Assembly (NCBI GenBank): GCA_039809865.1
Contig: JBDHVW010000004.1
Coordinates: 111,246-175,245, forward strand
From: QWHO01 sp039809865
Lineage (GTDB): Bacteria; Vulcanimicrobiota; Xenobia; Xenobiales; QWHO01
Length of the DNA stretch: 64,000 nucleotides
Reading direction: 5' to 3'
Shown here in pieces: positions 50,867 through 60,037 of the stretch (position 1 is its first letter; each line of letters starts with the position of its first letter). The notes under the pieces were generated by a model. The model made no database searches and was not told the DNA's origin. It saw nothing but the letters and a program-made list of their open reading frames with translations. The translations under genes were made by a program, and so were the position numbers.

Positions 50867-52113
50867 GGCTCCCGGGCCGTTACCTTGCACCAGCGGGCGC
50901 GGGCGACCCGCATCTGATACTCCGCCTCGCGCAGGCCAAGCTGCGACTGGCTGAAGCGGCTCTCGGCGTCGAGCACCTCCTGGTTGACGCTCACTCCGGT
51001 CTGGTAGCGCAGGCGGGCGATCCGCAATCCTTCGGTCGTCTGCTCCAGGCGCGCGCGGGCCAGCACCTGCCGCTGGTCGGCCGTGATCAGCTGCTGGTAG
51101 GCCTCCTGCACTTCCAGAGCCACGAGCCGGCGCAACTTCTCGCGCGACTGCTCGAGCTGCACCACCACCGCCTCGGCCTGGCCCGCGCGGGCCTCGCTCG
51201 TTCCTCCGTCGTAGAGCGGCACGCTGAGCAGCAATCCGGTCGACCAGAACGAGCCCGTCTGGAAAGCGGTCGCGGTGCGCTGGGCGTAGCGCGTCTCGAA
51301 GCCCAGGCTGGGGCTGTCCATGCTCTGCTCGAGGCGGACCTTGGAACGAGCGGCCTCCACGGCCAGGTTGACCGAGGTCAGCTCGGGTCGACGCTCCTCG
51401 GCCTGCCTGAGCCCGGCCTCGAGGTCCGGCGCTTCCCCGCCCGCCTCCTCGGGCGGAGCCAGCTCGGCGGGGTGTCCCAGCAGCATCGTCAGCTGGGCTC
51501 GCGCCACCGTCTCCTGGCTGACGGCGGCGACCTGCTGCTCCTTCGCCTCGGCCAGGGCGGCCTGGCTGGAGACCAGGTCGTAGCGGGCCACGGCGCCGGC
51601 CCGGAACTTCTTTCCGACTACTTCGACGTGAGCCTCGCGCGAGGCCACCAGTTGATCGGCCACCTCGCGGCTCTGGCCCGAGAGCCAGACAGCGGCGCAA
51701 GCCTGGCGCACCTGAGCCCGCAGCTCGTCGCGCTGGCGTCGCACGTCCTCCTGGAGACTCTGCCGGCGCAGCTCGGCCGACGCCGTGGACCAGTGCAACC
51801 GGCCGAAGTCGGCCAGCGTCTGCTGCAGCGACACAGCGAACTCGTAATTGTGATTGACCACGATCGGCAGCGAGCCGGTGGGGCTCTGGAAGTCCAGAGT
51901 CGGCGTCAGGAACTGGTAGCCGGCCGTCAGGCCGACCCGTGGACGACCCGCCGAGCCTGCCTCGTCCACCCCGTAGACGGCCTCCTGGACGCGCGCTTCG
52001 GCCTCGCGCAGGGCGGGGCTGTTGGCCTCGGCCTCCCGCACCGCCTGCTCCACCGTCAGGGGCTGCCCCTGGGCGGACAGCACCAGCATCACAACGAGCA
52101 ACAGCGCCCTCAT
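50863..52113 (-). CDS. TolC-family outer membrane efflux protein
   Basis: 416 residues from ATG 52113, overlapping the RND stop (ATGA). MRALLLVVMLVLSAQGQPLT is a Sec signal. Two OEP repeats follow with typical helices (ALREAEARVQEAVYGVDEAG; VVVQLEQSREKLRRLVALEV) and turns ARYDLVSSQAALAEAKEQ and SVNQEVLDAESRFSQSQLGL. It forms the outer membrane channel for the RND pump. Last gene of the ArsR-led operon. The stop overlaps that of the convergent gluzincin gene by 4 nt. Confidence 0.9.
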   Translation of the reverse strand: MRALLLVVMLVLSAQGQPLTVEQAVREAEANSPALREAEARVQEAVYGVDEAGSAGRPRVGLTAGYQFLTPTLDFQSPTGSLPIVVNHNYEFAVSLQQTLADFGRLHWSTASAELRRQSLQEDVRRQRDELRAQVRQACAAVWLSGQSREVADQLVASREAHVEVVGKKFRAGAVARYDLVSSQAALAEAKEQQVAAVSQETVARAQLTMLLGHPAELAPPEEAGGEAPDLEAGLRQAEERRPELTSVNLAVEAARSKVRLEQSMDSPSLGFETRYAQRTATAFQTGSFWSTGLLLSVPLYDGGTSEARAGQAEAVVVQLEQSREKLRRLVALEVQEAYQQLITADQRQVLARARLEQTTEGLRIARLRYQTGVSVNQEVLDAESRFSQSQLGLREAEYQMRVARARWCKVTAREP

Positions 52114-55100
52114 CGCCTGTGTCTCCAGACGGCGTAGTAGAGAACCGGCACGGTGGTGCGCGACAAGAGCAGCGAGGCGATCTCTCCGAACATCAAGCTG
52201 ATGGCCAGGCCGTTGAAGATCGGATCGGCCAGGATCACGGCCGAGCCCACCACGACCGCGAGGGCGGTCAGCAGCATGGGACGGAAGCGAACGGCACCCG
52301 CATCCACCACCGCTTCCTCGAGCGGCATTCCCTGCTTGAGGCGCAGCTCGATGAAGTCGACGAGGATGATGGAGTTGCGCACCACGATGCCCGCTCCGGC
52401 GATGAAGCCGATCATGGAGGTGGCCGTGAAGAAGGCGCCCATGCCCAGGTGCCCGGGCAGGATGCCCACCATCGAGAACGGGATGGCGGTCACGATGATC
52501 AGCGGCGTCACGAAGTTCTGGAACCACCCGACGATCAGGCCGTAGATCAGCACCATCACGACCGCGAACGCGATGCCGAGGTCGCGGAAGACCTCGTAGG
52601 TCACGTGCCACTCGCCGTCCCATTTGATGGCGTAATGCTCGGTGGAGGTGGGCTGGCGGACCCACCAGGTCTCCACCGGCTGGCCATCGGGGCCCCGGAG
52701 CTGACTGAGCTTGCTCTGAAGGGCCAGGATGCTGTAGAGCGGGCTCTCCACCCGACCGCCCACGTCGCCGGTGACGTAGACGACAGGCTGGAGGTTCTTG
52801 TGATAGAGGGCAAACTCGGCCGGACGCTTCTCCAGGCGCGCCAGGCTGCTCAAAGGGACACCCCCCAGTTGCAGCGAGCGCAGGCCCTCCAGGGTGCGTC
52901 GCGAGCGCTCGAGCCTTACCACCAGGGGCACCGGCTCGCGGGCGTCGGGGTCGTGGATCAGGCCGGCCGGCAGACCGGCCAGGGCGGCCGTCACCGACCC
53001 CTCCACGTCCTGCTGGGTCAAACCGGAGAGGCGGGACTTCTCGGCGTCCACCTCCACGTGGAGCTCCTGGTGGGGGTCCTCGCGGTACCAGTCGACGTCC
53101 ACCACGCCCGACTCTTCCTGGTAAAGCTTTCTGACCTGGCGCGCCAGCTCCACGCGCCCCTCCTCGGTGGGTCCAAAGACCTCCGTCACCAGCGTCTGCA
53201 GCACCGGGGGACCGGGCGGGATCTCGGCCACGACCAGCACGGCGCCGTGCAAATCCTGCAGGGAGGCCCGGATCGCTTTGGCCAGCTCATGACTCTGGCG
53301 GCCGCGCTCCTCCTTGGGCAAGAGGTTGATCTGCAGATCGGCGATGTTGGCGCCCTGGCGCAGGAAATAGTGGCGCACCAGCCCGTTGAAGTTGTAGGGC
53401 GAGGCCGTGCCGGCGTAGATCTGGTAGCTCTGCACCTCGGGCAACGCCGAGACGCGCCGGCCCACCTCGCGAGCCATGGCCGTGGTCTCCTCCAGGGTGG
53501 CGCCCTCGGGCAGGTCCACCAGCACCTGGATCTCGCTTTTGTTGTCGAAGGGCAGCATCTTGAACACCACCAGCTTGAGCAGCACCAGGCTGCCGGCCAG
53601 CAAGAGCAGCGCCACGGTCGCGGCCAAAAAGAGCGCCCGCCAGCCCCCGTGAGCGATCAGGGGCCCCATCAGGCGGCGGTAGAGCCGGGTGAGAGCGTCC
53701 TCCGTCTGGGGATGCTCCGAGCCGTCGGTCTTCAGCAGCCTCAGCGCGGCCCAGGGCACGACCGTGAAGGCCACCAGCATGCTGAAGAGCATGGCCGCCG
53801 AGGCGCCGAGCGGGATGGGCAGCATGTACGGACCCATCAGGCCGCGCACGAAGGCCATGGGCAGGATGGCGCCCACCACCGTCAGAGTGGCCAGCACGGT
53901 GGGATTGCCCACCTCGTCCACCGCCTCCAGCACCACCTGCAGGCGCTCGCGGTGCTGGTTCTCGGGGGCGCGCAGGTGGCGCACGATATTCTCCACCACC
54001 ACGATGGCATCGTCGACCAGGATTCCGATCGAGAAAATCAGGGCAAAGAAGGTCACGCGGTTCAGGGTAAAGCCGTAGAGCACGAAGGTGGCCAGGGTCA
54101 GGGCCAGCGTCACGGGGATGGCCACCGCCACCACCAGCGACTCGCGCTTGCCCAGGGCCAGTCCGATCAGGAGGGTTACCGAGCCGACCGCGATGCCCAT
54201 GTGGACCAGCAGCTCGTTGGAGCGCTGAGCGGCCGTCTGGCCGTAGTTGCGCGTGATGCTCAGCTCGACCCCGGCGGGCAGGTAGCGGGCCCGAACGGCG
54301 TCCAGCTTGCTCAGCACCCGATCCGCCACGGCGATGGCGTTGGCACCGCGCCGTTTGGCCACGGCCAGGGTCACGGCCTCCTCCACCCCCTGGCGGGTGC
54401 CGAAGAAGACATAGTTGGTGGGCTCCTGGGCCCCATCCACCACCCGGGCGACCTGGGCCAGACGAATCGGCCTTCCCTGGTGCACGCCCACGACCACCTG
54501 GCCCACCTGGGTCGCATCCTGCAAGAGGTCGCCGGCCTGCACCGAGAGCACCGGCGAGCCTTCCAACTCGCCGCTCCGGGAAGCCGCGTTCCGGGCCTCC
54601 AGGGCCCGGGCCACGGCCCCCGGGGTCAAGCCGTAGGCAGCCAGCCTCTCGGGGCTAAGCTCCACGGTCATCTGGCGCGGCTGCCCCCCGATCAGGGTGA
54701 CCTCCGAGACGTCCTCCACCTGCTTGATCTGCTCGTCGAGCTGGGCGGCGACCTGGCGCAGCACGTCGCCCCCCACCGCCCCGTGCAGGGTCAGGGTCAG
54801 AATGGGGACGTCGTCGATCGAGCGCGACTTGACGAGCGGCTGGCCGACCCCGGGCGGGATCTTGTCGAAGTTGGAGTAGAGCTTGTTATAGAGCCGCACC
54901 ACCGCGGTCTCGGGGTCCATGCCCACGCGGAAGCGCACGATCACCAGCGACTGGCCCGGCGTCGAGGTCGAGTAGATGTATTCCACCCCTTCGAGCTCGT
55001 GCACCAGCTTCTCGATCGGGTAGGTGACGCGTTGCTCCACCTCGCGAGCCGTGGCGCCGGGATAACGCACCACCACGTCGGCCATGGGCACGGTGATCTG

Positions 55101-55229
55101 CGGCTCTTCCTCGCGCGGCAGGATCGCCGTGGCTCCCCCACCCAGCAAGAGCGCCATCACGAGCAGCAGCGGGGTCAGCTTGGAGTTGATGAACATGGCC
55201 GCCAGGCGGCCGGCGAATCCGAGTTTCAC
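52110..55229 (-). CDS. RND efflux permease
   Basis: 1039 residues from GTG 55229, overlapping the HlyD stop as GTGA. AcrB-like layout: first helix LLLVMALLLGGGATAILP, porter domains, central helices with GILVDDAIVVVENI (paired Asp of the proton relay), a second periplasmic half, and the closing helices with AGAGIVVRNSIILVDFIELR. Full length. Substrate cannot be read; the operon context suggests sulfur-bearing or thiol-reactive compounds. Confidence 0.93.
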   Translation of the reverse strand: MKLGFAGRLAAMFINSKLTPLLLVMALLLGGGATAILPREEEPQITVPMADVVVRYPGATAREVEQRVTYPIEKLVHELEGVEYIYSTSTPGQSLVIVRFRVGMDPETAVVRLYNKLYSNFDKIPPGVGQPLVKSRSIDDVPILTLTLHGAVGGDVLRQVAAQLDEQIKQVEDVSEVTLIGGQPRQMTVELSPERLAAYGLTPGAVARALEARNAASRSGELEGSPVLSVQAGDLLQDATQVGQVVVGVHQGRPIRLAQVARVVDGAQEPTNYVFFGTRQGVEEAVTLAVAKRRGANAIAVADRVLSKLDAVRARYLPAGVELSITRNYGQTAAQRSNELLVHMGIAVGSVTLLIGLALGKRESLVVAVAIPVTLALTLATFVLYGFTLNRVTFFALIFSIGILVDDAIVVVENIVRHLRAPENQHRERLQVVLEAVDEVGNPTVLATLTVVGAILPMAFVRGLMGPYMLPIPLGASAAMLFSMLVAFTVVPWAALRLLKTDGSEHPQTEDALTRLYRRLMGPLIAHGGWRALFLAATVALLLLAGSLVLLKLVVFKMLPFDNKSEIQVLVDLPEGATLEETTAMAREVGRRVSALPEVQSYQIYAGTASPYNFNGLVRHYFLRQGANIADLQINLLPKEERGRQSHELAKAIRASLQDLHGAVLVVAEIPPGPPVLQTLVTEVFGPTEEGRVELARQVRKLYQEESGVVDVDWYREDPHQELHVEVDAEKSRLSGLTQQDVEGSVTAALAGLPAGLIHDPDAREPVPLVVRLERSRRTLEGLRSLQLGGVPLSSLARLEKRPAEFALYHKNLQPVVYVTGDVGGRVESPLYSILALQSKLSQLRGPDGQPVETWWVRQPTSTEHYAIKWDGEWHVTYEVFRDLGIAFAVVMVLIYGLIVGWFQNFVTPLIIVTAIPFSMVGILPGHLGMGAFFTATSMIGFIAGAGIVVRNSIILVDFIELRLKQGMPLEEAVVDAGAVRFRPMLLTALAVVVGSAVILADPIFNGLAISLMFGEIASLLLSRTTVPVLYYAVWRHRR

Positions 55230-56512
55230 GGCAGGGCCACCCTTTCGCCCGCGGCCAGACCCGAGAGGATCTCCACCTGGTCTCCCTGGATGCGGCCGGT
55301 CTTGACCAGGCGCAGGTCGGCCGCGCCGTCGGCGGCGATTACCAGCACCTCCTCGAGCTGGCCTCGCCGGGTCAGGGCTTTCTGGGGCAGATAGAGAGCT
55401 TTGCGCTGGCCCACGGGCAGCGCCAGCCTTCCGAACATGCCGGGGATCAGCTCGCCACGCGGGTTCTCCACGGCGATTTTAGCCGTGAAGCTGCGACTGG
55501 CCGGGTCCGCGGCCGGAACGCGCTGGCGCACCCGTCCGCTCAGCTTGCGCCCTCCCACTTCCAGGCTCAGGGTCTGACCGACTCTGACCCGGTCGAGTTG
55601 CTCCTCGGGCACCGCCACGACCAGCTGCAGGTGGTAGAGATCCTGAATCTCGACGACGGGGGCTCCGGGAGTAGCCATCTCGCCCTGACGCAGGAGCTTC
55701 TGGGTCACCACTCCCGGGAAGGGGGCCACGATGGTCCCGTAGCTGAGATCGGAGGCGGCCGCGGCCGTGCCCGCGCGGGCCTGCGCCACCATCGCCTCGC
55801 TGCTCGAGACACCGGTGGAGGCTTCTTCCAGCCTGGCGCTGGCGGCCGCGACGCCGGCCTGGGCCCGCTTCAGGTTGGCTTCCAGCTGCTCGGACTGGCT
55901 GCGAGCCACCAGGTAGTCGGCCCGGGCGCGCTGGGCTTCCTGCTGCGAGATGGCGCCTTCCTCGAAGAGCAGGCTCTGGCGCCGGTCGTCGGTGCGGGCC
56001 AGCTCCAGACGTGCCTGCACTTCACCGCGCTGGGATTCGAGCGCCTTGACCTGTGCGCGGGCCTGCTCCAGCCCGCTCCGGGCGGTGCGAACCGAGGCGT
56101 CGGCCTGAGCCGTGCCGGCCTGAGCCACCAGCTCACCGGCCCGCGCCTGCGCCGTGCGGCTCTCGAGGTCGGACGTGTCCACCCGGGCGACGAGCTGCCC
56201 GGCGTAAACCTTATCGCCCTCCTCCAGGCTCAGCTCCAGGATGCGTCCGCTCAGACGCGTGGCCAGAATGGCTCTGCGCTGGGGCTCGAGCGTTCCGCTC
56301 AGCTCCTGGGTCTCGGCTACGGAGCGCTCCTCCACCGAAGCGGTGGCACCGCTCCAGGGGGTGCGCCTCGCCTGCGGGCTCTCCGCCTGCTCGGACGACT
56401 GCTTGCGCGGCCAGAACGCCACCGCCAGGACGACGACGACCAGGCCCACCAGAAGATAGGGCCAGACGGCGCGCCGGGGGGGAGGGGGCGGTGCGGAGAT
56501 TTCTTCGGACAT
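55226..56512 (-). CDS. HlyD-type periplasmic adaptor
   Basis: 428 residues from ATG 56512, overlapping the flavoprotein stop (TGATG). One membrane anchor (PYLLVGLVVVVLAVAFWP), a lipoyl half-site (TRLSGRILELSLEEGDKVYA), an unusually long Gln/Ala-rich coiled-coil hairpin (about 120-250, with LEEASTGVSSSEAMVAQARA), the second half-site (TIVAPFPGVVTQKLLRQGEM) and beta-barrel regions. It bridges the RND pump and the TolC channel. Confidence 0.9.
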   Translation of the reverse strand: MSEEISAPPPPPRRAVWPYLLVGLVVVVLAVAFWPRKQSSEQAESPQARRTPWSGATASVEERSVAETQELSGTLEPQRRAILATRLSGRILELSLEEGDKVYAGQLVARVDTSDLESRTAQARAGELVAQAGTAQADASVRTARSGLEQARAQVKALESQRGEVQARLELARTDDRRQSLLFEEGAISQQEAQRARADYLVARSQSEQLEANLKRAQAGVAAASARLEEASTGVSSSEAMVAQARAGTAAAASDLSYGTIVAPFPGVVTQKLLRQGEMATPGAPVVEIQDLYHLQLVVAVPEEQLDRVRVGQTLSLEVGGRKLSGRVRQRVPAADPASRSFTAKIAVENPRGELIPGMFGRLALPVGQRKALYLPQKALTRRGQLEEVLVIAADGAADLRLVKTGRIQGDQVEILSGLAAGERVALP

Positions 56513-57639
56513 CAGATGACTCCCGTGGGCACGAGGTACCAGTAGGCTTTGTTGAAAACCATTTTCTGGTAGTGGACGATGGCGTTTGGTGCCGCCGGGG
56601 TGGGCGGACGCTCATAGTCGAAATCCAGCAGGGAAGCGTGATTGTATCCGGTCTCCAGAAAACACATCACGTGTCCGCCGTAGGCGGCACTGCCTGGCTC
56701 CCCGCGCAGAGCCGCGGCCAACTGGTCCACGACGACCGGGGCCTGGAAGTGGGCTGTGCTCCCGGCTTTACTGATGGGCAGATCGGTTGCGTCACCCAGC
56801 GCCCAGATGTGGTCGGTCCCTTTGACCTGGAGCGTGTGACGATCGGTCAGCACCCAACCCCGCGGCTCGGCGATGGGGCTGCCCTGCAGGAACTCGGGGC
56901 CGCGATGGGGCGGCACCATCACCAGCAGATCGAAGTCCAGCTCGGTGCCCTCCAGCGAGAGAGCTTTGCCAGGCTGCACCTCCTCCAGATTGAAGAAGGT
57001 CTCCACCTGGATGTTGCGTTGCTCGAGCAGCGGGGCGGCCAGCTCGGCCACCGACTCGATGGAGAAGACGCGGGCGATGGGATAGGTGTAGACGATCTCG
57101 GTCTTCCCACGCACGCCCTGTCGCGTCAGGAATTCCTCGAGCAGAAAGGTGAACTCCAGGGGGGCCACCGGGCACTTGTGGGGCAGTCCTCCCACGCCCA
57201 CGACGATACGGCCGCCCTGGAAGTCTTGCAAACGGCTCCACAGACGCAGAGCGGCCTGCTCGGTATAGCAGTGGTCATTGTATTGCTCCAGTCCCGGGAC
57301 GTCTTCAGGCGTCACCCGTGCGCCCGGAGCCAGGACCAGGTAGTCGTAGTCAACCATCTCGCCGTCCTTGAGGTGCAGCCGGCGCTTATCCAGATCAAGC
57401 TGCTGCACTCGCCCGATCACGAGCTGAACTCGCTTCTTCAGCAGGCTCCGGAGGGGGCGGCTCAGAGTGCGCTGGTCGAGCCAGCCGAAGCTGACATAGA
57501 GCCAACCCGGCTGGTAGAGATGGCGAGCGCTCTCGGAGACCAGCGTGATGCGAGCCTCCGAGGGCTTGAGCTTCTTGGCGAGCAGGTTGGCCACCAGGGT
57601 GCCCCCCGTGCCTCCGCCCACCACCACGACGTTCTTCAT
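56512..57639 (-). CDS. Sulfide:quinone oxidoreductase-like flavoprotein
   Basis: 375 residues from ATG 57639. VVVGGGTGGTLVANLLAKK is the FAD fold; LVLAPGARVTPEDVPGL and the later WALGDATDLPISKAG are the flavin segments. Cys124 (NDHC), Cys156 (PHKCPVAP) and Cys326 (GGHVMCFLETGYNHA) sit at positions matching the redox Cys of SQR. It should oxidise sulfide or a persulfide and pass electrons to quinone. The product sulfane sulfur could be taken by the TusA and DsrE proteins encoded just upstream. It lies 4 nt after the TusA stop. Confidence 0.85.
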   Translation of the reverse strand: MKNVVVVGGGTGGTLVANLLAKKLKPSEARITLVSESARHLYQPGWLYVSFGWLDQRTLSRPLRSLLKKRVQLVIGRVQQLDLDKRRLHLKDGEMVDYDYLVLAPGARVTPEDVPGLEQYNDHCYTEQAALRLWSRLQDFQGGRIVVGVGGLPHKCPVAPLEFTFLLEEFLTRQGVRGKTEIVYTYPIARVFSIESVAELAAPLLEQRNIQVETFFNLEEVQPGKALSLEGTELDFDLLVMVPPHRGPEFLQGSPIAEPRGWVLTDRHTLQVKGTDHIWALGDATDLPISKAGSTAHFQAPVVVDQLAAALRGEPGSAAYGGHVMCFLETGYNHASLLDFDYERPPTPAAPNAIVHYQKMVFNKAYWYLVPTGVI

Positions 57640-57643
57640 CGCC

Positions 57644-57874
57644 TCACCGGGCCTTACGGCAGAGGAAACGGGTCGAGCCTTCGACCTCCTCGGTGCCGAG
57701 GAACTCGTGTTTGGCCTTGGCAATCCAGGCCGGGATGTCTTTCTTGCTCCCCTCGTCCGAGGAGATCACGGCCAGGACATCACCGATGGCGGATTCTCGG
57801 ACCAGGCGGATGAGCTCCAACAGAGGCCCCGGGCAAAAACTGCCGCGGGCATCCTTCTCACGTGTGACATTCAT
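57644..57874 (-). CDS. TusA-family sulfur carrier
   Basis: 76 residues from ATG 57874, with AGGGAGGA 8 nt upstream. GSFCPGPLLELIRLVRE has the carrier Cys14 in the CPxP motif; DVLAVISSDEGSKKDIPAWI is the usual second half. It accepts sulfane sulfur as a persulfide. Its neighbours are a DsrE-like protein and an SQR-like flavoprotein, so it probably relays sulfur between them. Confidence 0.9.
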   Translation of the reverse strand: MNVTREKDARGSFCPGPLLELIRLVRESAIGDVLAVISSDEGSKKDIPAWIAKAKHEFLGTEEVEGSTRFLCRKAR

Positions 57875-57892
57875 CGAATTGTCCTCCCTGAA

Positions 57893-58306
57893 CTAGATGA
57901 ACAGGCTCTGGCCGCCCTCGCTCTCGGAGACGAAGCTGGCCACGCCGGTAACGTCGCTCACCACGTCCTCGAGGTCGGAGAGGCTCATGCCGAAGAGATC
58001 CATGGTCATTCCGCAGGCCTGGACCTTGATCGTGCCGACCTCCATTCCGTTCCGAAGCGTCTCGAGCCAGTTGGGGACGTTCTTCTCCTGCATGGCCTGG
58101 GCAGCCATGGGAGCGAAGTCGGCAAAATCGGCGCTCATGCGCTGGTTGGTCTTCCAGGCATCCTTCTTGAAGGCCATCAGGCCCCAGAAGGTCAGGAACA
58201 CATTGACCTCTTTCCCCATGGCGGCCGCACCGGTCGCGATGATACTGGCGGCCATCAACTTGTCGACGGTACCCGAGAAGAGAACGATGGATAGCTTGTC
58301 TTGCAT
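57893..58306 (-). CDS. DsrE-family sulfur-transfer protein
   Basis: 137 residues from ATG 58306, with AGGAGG 9 nt upstream. SIVLFSGTVDKLMAASIIAT and VNVFLTFWGLMAFKKD are typical of the DsrE/DsrE2 fold. VQACGMTMDLFGM holds the probable acceptor Cys98. It may be membrane-associated, as DsrE2 proteins are. It probably passes persulfide to TusA. Confidence 0.88.
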   Translation of the reverse strand: MQDKLSIVLFSGTVDKLMAASIIATGAAAMGKEVNVFLTFWGLMAFKKDAWKTNQRMSADFADFAPMAAQAMQEKNVPNWLETLRNGMEVGTIKVQACGMTMDLFGMSLSDLEDVVSDVTGVASFVSESEGGQSLFI

Positions 58307-58338
58307 GACGAGTAACCTCCTGAATGTGAAGTTTGCGT

Positions 58339-59301
58339 TTAGGGGCCGGCCACCACCGGGGGACGCACCAGGAGCTCGCACACCTGGGGCCGGACGAGCT
58401 CCCAGACGAGGTCGGGCACGTCCTGACGGCAGAGCCGGTCGGTCTCGGCCAGCACGCTCTTGAGCTGGGCGGGAGACTGCAGACCCTGGGACAGCAAGTC
58501 GCGGGTCGACTGCAGCTCCTGCTCGAGCAGCTGCTGGACGGAGGCAATGTTCTGAGGGTCGTGTTGCATGGCCGCGGCCGCCTGCTCGAACAGGTAGATC
58601 CGCAGTCCGGCGGCGACGCCCTGCCACACCGTCTCCTGCCACAGTGAAGTGCTCTCGGCCGGATAGGCGGCGCGCCAGACCTTGACCACGCCCAGCATCA
58701 GCTCGCGCGCCTGGGCGGGCGAGCGGTCCAGAAAGGACTCTCCGTCGACGCAGCGGTTGCGCTCGGCGGCCTGGGCGATCTCCTCGGAGGTGGCCGAGGG
58801 GCTCATCCCGCTGGGCGGAGGCCATTTCAGGCCCGCGCGGTCGATCAGGTGCATCACCCGGTCCCAGCTCAAGAGCCCCACCTCGCGAAAGATCCGGTGC
58901 AGACAGCACGAGGTCACCCGCTTGGCGATATCCTGGCCGGCGCACTCGCCCAGGTGAGGCAGCAGCTGCTCCATTCCCTGGTCGAGCGCCTCCAGCATGG
59001 AGACGTCCAGCCCGGTGCCGAGCTGCTGGTGGGCCTTCAGAATGGCGTCGCGCATGCGATGCCGGTGGTAGGTGGTGTCCTGGACCTCGCGGTCGACCGT
59101 CTCGGCAGCGGGGGCTCCTTCCACCGGGAAGCGCTCCTGCAGACTGCGGCCCAGCTCGTTGAGCGCTCCGAGCGATTGCCCCAGCTCGCTCGCCGTCCGG
59201 GCAAACTGCTGCTGGGGTGTGAGCGGAGCGGCCGGCTGTTTCCGGCTTTCGTCAGAGAAAAAGTGCTCGAAACTATGGATGATGGTGTTGAGAAATGTCA
59301 T
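58339..59301 (-). CDS. Hypothetical helical protein of the ArsR-led operon
   Basis: 320 residues from ATG 59301. All-helical, no signal peptide or membrane helix. Cys residues are present (ECAGQDIAKRVTSCCLHRIF, RNRCVDGES). It lies between the ArsR gene and the DsrE gene, so it may be a new member of the pathway. No family recognised. Confidence 0.65.
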   Translation of the reverse strand: MTFLNTIIHSFEHFFSDESRKQPAAPLTPQQQFARTASELGQSLGALNELGRSLQERFPVEGAPAAETVDREVQDTTYHRHRMRDAILKAHQQLGTGLDVSMLEALDQGMEQLLPHLGECAGQDIAKRVTSCCLHRIFREVGLLSWDRVMHLIDRAGLKWPPPSGMSPSATSEEIAQAAERNRCVDGESFLDRSPAQARELMLGVVKVWRAAYPAESTSLWQETVWQGVAAGLRIYLFEQAAAAMQHDPQNIASVQQLLEQELQSTRDLLSQGLQSPAQLKSVLAETDRLCRQDVPDLVWELVRPQVCELLVRPPVVAGP

Positions 59302-59356
59302 AGCACCTTCAGGATAGACCGGGCGCCGGGTGCGAGCGATGACCGAGATCAGGACC

Positions 59357-59647
59357 TCAGAGATGGCACTCGCGGACGCATTGCAGCAACTTGAAAAGCT
59401 GTGGCTGCGCGACGGAATAGAAGACCTGTCCGCCCTCGCGCCGGGCGGACAAGAGGCCCAGCACGCGCATCTTGTTGAGGTGCTGGGAGACAGTCGGTTG
59501 AGGCTCTTCCACGGCGGCCTGGATGGCGCCGGCCGAGAGCTCGCGATGGGACTCGAGCAGCTCCACCACCCGGAGCCGAACCGGGTGTCCCATCAGGCGC
59601 AACATCTCGGCGGCATACTCGAGCCGCTCCTGGGAGATCTTCTTCAC
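59357..59647 (-). CDS. ArsR/SmtB-family repressor
   Basis: 96 residues from GTG 59647. The winged helix is visible: RLMGHPVRLRVVELLESH, then ELSAGAIQAAVEEPQPTVSQ (recognition helix with TVSQHL) and the wing ARREGGQVFYSV. The C-terminus is CVRECHL, with Cys90 and Cys94. There is no canonical CVC metal site, so a redox or persulfide switch, like that of SqrR/BigR, is possible (inference). First gene of the sulfur/efflux operon; the mRNA is apparently leaderless. Confidence 0.85.
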   Translation of the reverse strand: MKKISQERLEYAAEMLRLMGHPVRLRVVELLESHRELSAGAIQAAVEEPQPTVSQHLNKMRVLGLLSARREGGQVFYSVAQPQLFKLLQCVRECHL

Positions 59648-59681
59648 GGTTTCACTATATCAGGATATTCAGCTTTGTCAA
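59647..59681 (-). promoter_or_regulatory. Promoter and operator of the ArsR-led operon
   Basis: Minus strand: TTGACA (59681-59676), 16 nt, TATAGT (59659-59654). The predicted start of transcription is at or next to the GTG at 59647, so the transcript is leaderless. The palindrome ATATC-AG-GATAT (59657-59668) overlaps the -10, the usual place for an ArsR operator. Confidence 0.65.
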
Positions 59682-59722
59682 TATGGTCACACGAGCACGA
59701 AAGGGAGGCGCTCAAGGAGCAG

Positions 59723-60037
59723 ATGGAATCGCTGGACAAGGAGCGCCAGGAAGTGGATACCCGGGGCACACGCGCCACCGGACAGCGCTTGTTGGCCACC
59801 GCCGGATTTGTCGCCGCGGGGTTTGCGGCCGCGTCGCTCGGCTTTGCCGGTCTGGCGCTGGGCGCGGCCGGCGGAGCGGTCGTGGGAGTCGTGCTGGCGG
59901 TTCAGTCCTGGCAGGACCGTAAAGCGATTGTGCGCTCCGTGGACAGGGATATCCGCCATGTCAACAAGCATATCGACAGTTGTGAGCGGGCTCTCGAGCT
60001 CAAACGCCAGGAGTCAGCCGGCCCGACGGAAAGCTAG
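59723..60037 (+). CDS. Small membrane protein with coiled-coil ends
   Basis: 104 residues from ATG 59723; a TTG at 59675 would add 16 residues. The ribosome binding sites are not decisive. A charged helix (KERQEVDTRGTRATGQRLLA) precedes a glycine-rich hydrophobic hairpin (FVAAGFAAASLGFAGLALG, then GGAVVGVVLAVQSW) and a C-terminal coiled coil (DRDIRHVNKHIDSCERALEL). Function unknown; it is divergent from the ArsR gene and may share its operator region. Confidence 0.55.
   Translation: MESLDKERQEVDTRGTRATGQRLLATAGFVAAGFAAASLGFAGLALGAAGGAVVGVVLAVQSWQDRKAIVRSVDRDIRHVNKHIDSCERALELKRQESAGPTES

Noticed and set aside
47960..51700. Upstream extension of the methyltransferase frame to over 1400 codons
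   Set aside because: Only the last 168 residues look like a protein; the rest is antisense or out of frame to the PKS, gluzincin and TolC genes and is Arg/Gly/Ala-rich shadow.
51939..55394. An 1151-codon open frame on the plus strand
   Set aside because: Complementary to the RND permease; composition is His/Gln/Gly-rich noise.
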